DNA of 9,259 bases, from assembly GCA_002712565.1 (NCBI GenBank), contig PAUA01000016.1:83755-93013 (forward strand). Reading direction: 5' to 3'. The translations under genes and the position numbers were made by a program. This DNA comes from Gemmatimonadota bacterium. GTDB lineage: Bacteria; Gemmatimonadota; Gemmatimonadetes; Longimicrobiales; UBA6960. The notes under the pieces were generated by a model. The model was not told where the DNA came from and ran no database searches. It worked only from the letters and a program-made list of their open reading frames with translations. Below are positions 6,489 through 9,259 of the stretch, piece by piece; within the stretch, counting starts at the first letter, position 1, and each line of letters opens with the position of its first letter.

Positions 6489-7289
6489 ATGATCGATCTC
6501 TCGGGGAAACAGGGTCTAGTTGTTGGTGTCGCGAACAAGCGATCTATTTCTTGGGCGATTGCTCAAGCGGCCGATCGGGCTGGCGCACGGCTCGCGTTGA
6601 CTTATGTCAACGAGCGGCTCGAACGAAATGTGCGTAAGCTCGCAGCGACGCTGACACAACCACCCTTAGTTCTGGAGTGTGACGTCGCTCAGGACCAGCA
6701 AATCGAAGCAGTAGCGGCCAGCTTAGAGCAGGAGTTTGGTGGTCTGGACTTTCTAGTTCATGGCGTGGCCTTCGCCCCACGCGAGGCGATCACGCAACCG
6801 TTCCTAGAAACGACCCGAGGGGATTTCCGGGTTGCGCTTGATATCAGTGCCTATTCATTCGTAGCTTTGGCGAGAGCGGTTGCACCGTTGATGGCACGTA
6901 GAGGAGGCGGTAGCCTTCTCACGCTGACCTATCTCGGCAGTGAGCGAGTTTTTCCGAATTACAATGTAATGGGGGTTGCGAAGGCCGCGCTTGAAGCCAG
7001 CGTCCGATATCTGTCGAGCGAACTCGGTTCACAGCAAATCCGCGTCAACGCCATTTCTGCCGGGCCGATCAAGACGTTAGCCGCGAGCGGCATTTCGGGT
7101 TTCTCCAATATTCTGTCGGTTTACCGTGCTCATGCGCCGCTTCGGCGCAACATCGATGCCGGTGAAGTAGCAGATGCGGCATTGTTCCTCTTGAGTAATG
7201 CGGGGCGTGCTGTAACGGGTGAAGTGCTGTTTGTAGACGCTGGCTATCACGCTATGGGTCTTGGGGAGATTCGTAACGACGATCAATAG
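6489..7289 (+). CDS. fabI: Enoyl-[acyl-carrier-protein] reductase (NADH-type)
   Basis: A 266-residue short-chain dehydrogenase/reductase of the FabI class (E. coli FabI has 262), which reduces trans-2-enoyl-ACP to acyl-ACP in the last step of each fatty-acid elongation cycle. The divergent glycine motif VVGVANKRSISWAIAQ (11-26), CDVAQ (64-68), VHGVAFAPRE (90-99), the FabI-type catalytic set in TYLGSERVFPNYNVMGVAK (Tyr148, Tyr158, Lys165), and AISAGPIKTLAASGI (188-202) separate it from FabG, FabL and FabV. I start at ATG 6489, which gives the usual MIDLSGK opening and a workable distance from GGAGG; ATG 6480 would add three residues (Met-Phe-Asp) but sits 1 nt from the Shine-Dalgarno. No terminator separates it from the upstream unknown gene, so co-transcription is possible. 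Confidence 0.95.
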   Translation: MIDLSGKQGLVVGVANKRSISWAIAQAADRAGARLALTYVNERLERNVRKLAATLTQPPLVLECDVAQDQQIEAVAASLEQEFGGLDFLVHGVAFAPREAITQPFLETTRGDFRVALDISAYSFVALARAVAPLMARRGGGSLLTLTYLGSERVFPNYNVMGVAKAALEASVRYLSSELGSQQIRVNAISAGPIKTLAASGISGFSNILSVYRAHAPLRRNIDAGEVADAALFLLSNAGRAVTGEVLFVDAGYHAMGLGEIRNDDQ

Positions 7290-7386
7290 GCCGGTCTCTT
7301 TACTCCTTGACGCAAATGGTCTCGCTTGTCGTCAACGGGAAATATCCGCTTGGTATCGTGTCATTCTCGTCCGAGACGTTTGAGGC

Positions 7387-7638
7387 ATGAAATTGCCAGC
7401 CATCAGGCGTATGCGGGGAGCGTTATTACGGTTAACACTTGCCCGTCGCATTGCGACTTCGATTGGGGTAGTGCTTGTGCTGCCTACGACGGTGCTCAGC
7501 CTGGCCGATTTTGAGTGGGAGTCGTGGGTCACGGACGGCATTGTGCTGTTAACGGGTGCACTGGGCGCTGCTTTACTCGTCGTAGGGTTCTCAGGACGCC
7601 GAGCCGATTGGGTCGACCCGGGCCGGATCGACGACTGA
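7387..7638 (+). CDS. Small two-helix membrane protein of unknown function
   Basis: An 83-residue protein I cannot name. Residues 1-21 are strongly basic (Lys2, Arg7, 8, 10, 15, 20, 21), followed by a hydrophobic segment at about 22-40 (IATSIGVVLVLPTTVLSLA), a short acidic/aromatic turn (DFEWESWVTD, 41-50), and a second hydrophobic segment at about 51-68. The end is polar: GRRADWVDPGRIDD. By the positive-inside rule both termini would face the cytoplasm, forming a helical hairpin. An in-frame TGA lies 3 nt before ATG 7387, so the start is this ATG or Met9 (7411). No good ribosome-binding site is visible (GAGG is only 1 nt away). It stands between fabI and the DHS-like gene on the same strand. 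Coding status rests on the coherent hydrophobic pattern and absence of a competing frame. Confidence 0.6.
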   Translation: MKLPAIRRMRGALLRLTLARRIATSIGVVLVLPTTVLSLADFEWESWVTDGIVLLTGALGAALLVVGFSGRRADWVDPGRIDD

Positions 7639-7865
7639 TGGGAAGATTTCCCTTCTCGGAGGCCCCGAGCCCTAAGGTACACCGAGTTAGTGAGGTTTGG
7701 TCGTCTCCCCGTTTAGTGTCACCATCCGTGCTAGAAGCCGGCCTATCTGTGAGTTCCTGCTTCGGACAATTCTCTCGTAGCACTTAATAACGATCTCGCC
7801 CATCGGGCTGGAGAAGAGGTGTTAAGCTTACCCGGCCACCGCTCTTCCAGGGCGGCTTCGTCGGT

Positions 7866-7888
7866 CGCGGACTGAATTAGGGTCCGTG
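7866..7888 (+). other. Leader hairpin upstream of the DHS-like gene
   Basis: CGCGGAC (7866-7872) pairs with GTCCGTG (7882-7888), seven pairs including one G-U, around a 9-nt loop. The upstream candidate GTG start (7886) lies inside the 3' side of the stem, while the ribosome-binding site at 7906-7910 lies just downstream and is free. Confidence 0.4.
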
Positions 7889-7905
7889 GATGTCCTCGTG
7901 TATTC

Positions 7906-7910
7906 GGAGG
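7906..7910 (+). promoter_or_regulatory. Ribosome-binding site selecting GTG 7919
   Basis: GGAGG is followed by 8 nt (AACCCCCC) and then GTG 7919. The earlier in-frame GTG (7886) has no comparable site, so this motif decides the start of the DHS-like gene. Confidence 0.65.
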
Positions 7911-7918
7911 AACCCCCC

Positions 7919-9055
7919 GTGCCCCATCGTGCTCCCGGTTCGGCAGCTTCTCACGGTCAAAACCACCTCGACGGAGCAGCAATTCGGTACTACCGGCCAA
8001 AGGGTAGTGATGACATCCGCAGGTTGATCGATGATGGATTTCAAGCGTTCAACGCTGGCCGTTTGTCTGAGGCCTGCCACATCTTTACGGACAAGATGCT
8101 TGCGCCGGAGAACGACACAACGATCGGATTGACCGTGGCCGGTGCGTTAACGCCAGCAGGTCTCGGTGGCTGTCTGATCGAATTTATCAATCGAGGTCTC
8201 GCAGATTTCATCATCAGTACGGGGGCGAATCTCTATCACGACCTGCACTACGCCATGAATTTCACGCTGCACCGAGGCTCACCATTTCTCGACGATGTCG
8301 AGCTTTACAAACAGGGGATCATCCGCATCTACGACGTGCTGTTCCCATCCTCGGTTCTACTCGAAACCGATTCGTATATCAGGGATTTTCTCGTGCGGCA
8401 GCGGCTCAAGGGACCGATGTCGAGCGCCGAGTTCCATCATCGTCTTGGGCAGGATCTGCTCCAGCGGTTTCCCGGGTGCGAAGAGCATTCGGTCGTAGCG
8501 TGTGCAGCCGCCGCAGACGTTCCGGTTTACACGTCCTCACCCGGCGACAGTTCCATCGGTATGAACATTGCCTCAAATGCGCTGCTCGAGGGCAGTTCCT
8601 TCATGATCGATCCGAATCGTGATGTCAACGAGGTGTGTGCAATCATTCTCTCGGGGCATCAAAACGGGTGTGTCATTCTTGGTGGCGGGTCGCCTAAGAA
8701 CTTCTACCTGCAAGGCCAGCCGACGTTGTGGGAAGTCTACGGCATTCCGAAAGGTGGCAACGACTACTTCATTCAGATCACGACCGATCAGGTTGTCTGG
8801 GGCGGACTTTCAGGTGCCACTCCGGCCGAGGCCGTGAGTTGGGGCAAAGTGAATCCAGGCGTACTGCCCGACACCGTTGTGGCCTACTGCGATTCGACCG
8901 TGGCGTTTCCACTATTCTGTGAGTATGTGATCGGGTCTGAGCACGGTCGTCGGCCCTGTAAGGGATTGATGCGGCGACGTGACGAGTTGGTCGCTGATTT
9001 AAAGCAGCAGGCAGAACAAGCTCGAGTCGCGAAGCGTGATGCAGGGAGTAAGTGA
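7919..9055 (+). CDS. Bacterial deoxyhypusine-synthase-like protein
   Basis: From GTG 7919 the product has 378 residues (389 from the weaker GTG 7886). It belongs to the deoxyhypusine synthase (DHS) fold: an NAD-dependent enzyme that in eukaryotes and archaea moves the aminobutyl group of spermidine to a lysine of eIF5A. Visible landmarks are GALTPAGLGG (75-84), IISTGANLYHD (98-108), SPGDSSIGMNIA, LGGGSPKNF (Lys260) and ATPAEAVSWGK (300-310), where Lys310 aligns with the human catalytic Lys329. Bacteria lack eIF5A, and several human spermidine-binding residues seem replaced, so the acceptor and amine are unknown; homospermidine synthesis or another NAD-dependent aminobutyl reaction is conceivable. 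The C-terminal ~30 residues are charged and probably helical. No signal peptide is seen; it should be cytoplasmic. A PIN-like gene begins within about 25-50 nt of the stop. Confidence 0.9.
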   Translation: MPHRAPGSAASHGQNHLDGAAIRYYRPKGSDDIRRLIDDGFQAFNAGRLSEACHIFTDKMLAPENDTTIGLTVAGALTPAGLGGCLIEFINRGLADFIISTGANLYHDLHYAMNFTLHRGSPFLDDVELYKQGIIRIYDVLFPSSVLLETDSYIRDFLVRQRLKGPMSSAEFHHRLGQDLLQRFPGCEEHSVVACAAAADVPVYTSSPGDSSIGMNIASNALLEGSSFMIDPNRDVNEVCAIILSGHQNGCVILGGGSPKNFYLQGQPTLWEVYGIPKGGNDYFIQITTDQVVWGGLSGATPAEAVSWGKVNPGVLPDTVVAYCDSTVAFPLFCEYVIGSEHGRRPCKGLMRRRDELVADLKQQAEQARVAKRDAGSK

Positions 9056-9103
9056 ACCTTGGGTGTTGGCGAGTTGCGCATGTGCAGCGAACGCCTATCC
9101 ATG

Positions 9104-9259
9104 ATGGGAACGCTATCTTCGGAGTTTAAGTCGTGTCTTCAGGCGGTTACTGAACAATCAAGAATTTACGCTGATGCTAACGTAGCCGCTGGCCTCGTTG
9201 CGTTCATGCGAGACCGGCTACGCTGGGACGTCCTTTTCGTCATCGAGCACGACGATTTA
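9104..9259 (+). CDS. DUF5615-like (PIN-fold) protein, N-terminal fragment cut by the right edge
   Basis: An open frame runs from an ATG (9104; 9101 and 9080 are in-frame alternatives) to the window end. The 52 visible residues end with IYADANVAAGLVAFMRDRLR (21-40) followed by WDVLFVIEHDDL. The opening strand with an aspartate in the DAN motif (Asp24), then a helix and a second strand, matches the N-terminus of DUF5615/Mut7-C-like PIN domains, some of which are toxin-like ribonucleases. The ~20 residues before the domain are not typical, and none of the starts has a strong ribosome-binding site. It follows the DHS-like stop by 48 nt (24 nt if ATG 9080 is used) in the same frame, so co-transcription is plausible. 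No antitoxin-like gene is visible upstream. The remaining catalytic acidic residues lie outside the window. Confidence 0.6.
   Translation, partial: MGTLSSEFKSCLQAVTEQSRIYADANVAAGLVAFMRDRLRWDVLFVIEHDDL

Larger units (their letters stand above)
7639..7918. other. 280-nt stretch without a convincing gene, with several hairpins
   Basis: Open frames here are short, lack family features and overlap neighbours in other frames. Structures seen: GGGAA/TTCCC (7640-7644 and 7648-7652), CTCGG/CCGAG (7655-7659 and 7665-7669), and a larger hairpin at 7866-7888. A possible extended -10, TGTTAAGCT, lies at 7820-7828 without a recognisable -35. The first two hairpins could mark the end of the upstream transcript, but no T run follows. 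No tRNA T-arm pattern was found. Confidence 0.5.

Noticed and set aside
6170..6538. 122-codon minus-strand frame over the same tail and the fabI start
   Set aside because: Compositional shadow of the Arg/Gly-rich region, with no promoter or ribosome-binding site.
6756..6785. FabI has Ala in place of the E. coli Gly93 (triclosan-contact position), possible natural resistance
   Set aside because: Ala occurs naturally at this position in triclosan-sensitive FabI proteins such as that of S. aureus, so it is not evidence of resistance.
7307..7335. TTGACG/CGTCAA inverted repeat after fabI, possible terminator or operator
   Set aside because: Six-base arms with a 17-nt loop and no T run; easily expected by chance. 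TTGACG also has no -10 at a usable distance.
7515..7787. 90-codon plus-strand frame overlapping the small membrane protein
   Set aside because: Overlaps the 83-residue protein out of frame and lacks a coherent hydrophobic or domain pattern.
7743..8000. 85-codon minus-strand frame in the gap before the DHS-like gene
   Set aside because: Its N-terminal part is antisense to the DHS-like gene and it shows no domain or ribosome-binding site.

Overview
The window carries an arginine-biosynthesis locus in two divergent arms, followed by an enoyl-ACP reductase gene and a less familiar stretch: a small membrane protein, a bacterial deoxyhypusine-synthase-like enzyme and the start of a PIN-like protein. 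Base composition looks moderately GC-rich and the genes are tightly packed with bacterial ribosome-binding sites. Gene content and protein style (FabI, DHS-like and DUF5615-like sequences) remind me most of Acidobacteriota, perhaps Vicinamibacteria-like. That placement is an inference from memory, not a computed result.

Region 1-2412, minus strand, reads argC > argB > argD. argD is cut by the left window edge. The argC-argB gap is 11 nt, and argB and argD share a GTGA overlap, with the argD ribosome-binding site lying inside the last argB codons. Region 2413-2515 is the divergent control region. It holds two strong ARG-box-like palindromes 20 bp apart and a third, degenerate copy over the argC start codon, so one operator array can serve both arms. 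Region 2516-5646, plus strand, reads argR > argG > argH. Together the genes encode the ArgB, ArgC and ArgD steps (acetylglutamate to acetylornithine), the last two steps (citrulline to arginine), and the arginine-responsive repressor that most likely controls all of them, including itself. The first enzyme (argA/argJ), deacetylation (argE/argJ) and argF are not in view; argF could lie past the left edge.

Region 5647-7289 has a likely new promoter after argH, an unrecognised 214-residue protein with an incomplete zinc-ribbon-like N-terminus and a basic Gly/Asn/Arg-rich tail, then fabI. Region 7290-9259 has an 83-residue two-helix membrane protein, a gene-free 280-nt stretch with several hairpins, a DHS-like gene best started at GTG 7919, and the first ~52 codons of a DUF5615/PIN-like gene running off the right edge.

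The arginine part is conventional apart from its operator layout. The entries most worth a second look are the DHS-like enzyme (catalytic lysine kept, amine-binding residues apparently changed) and the unknown 214-residue protein. No RNA genes, insertion sequences or CRISPR arrays were seen.
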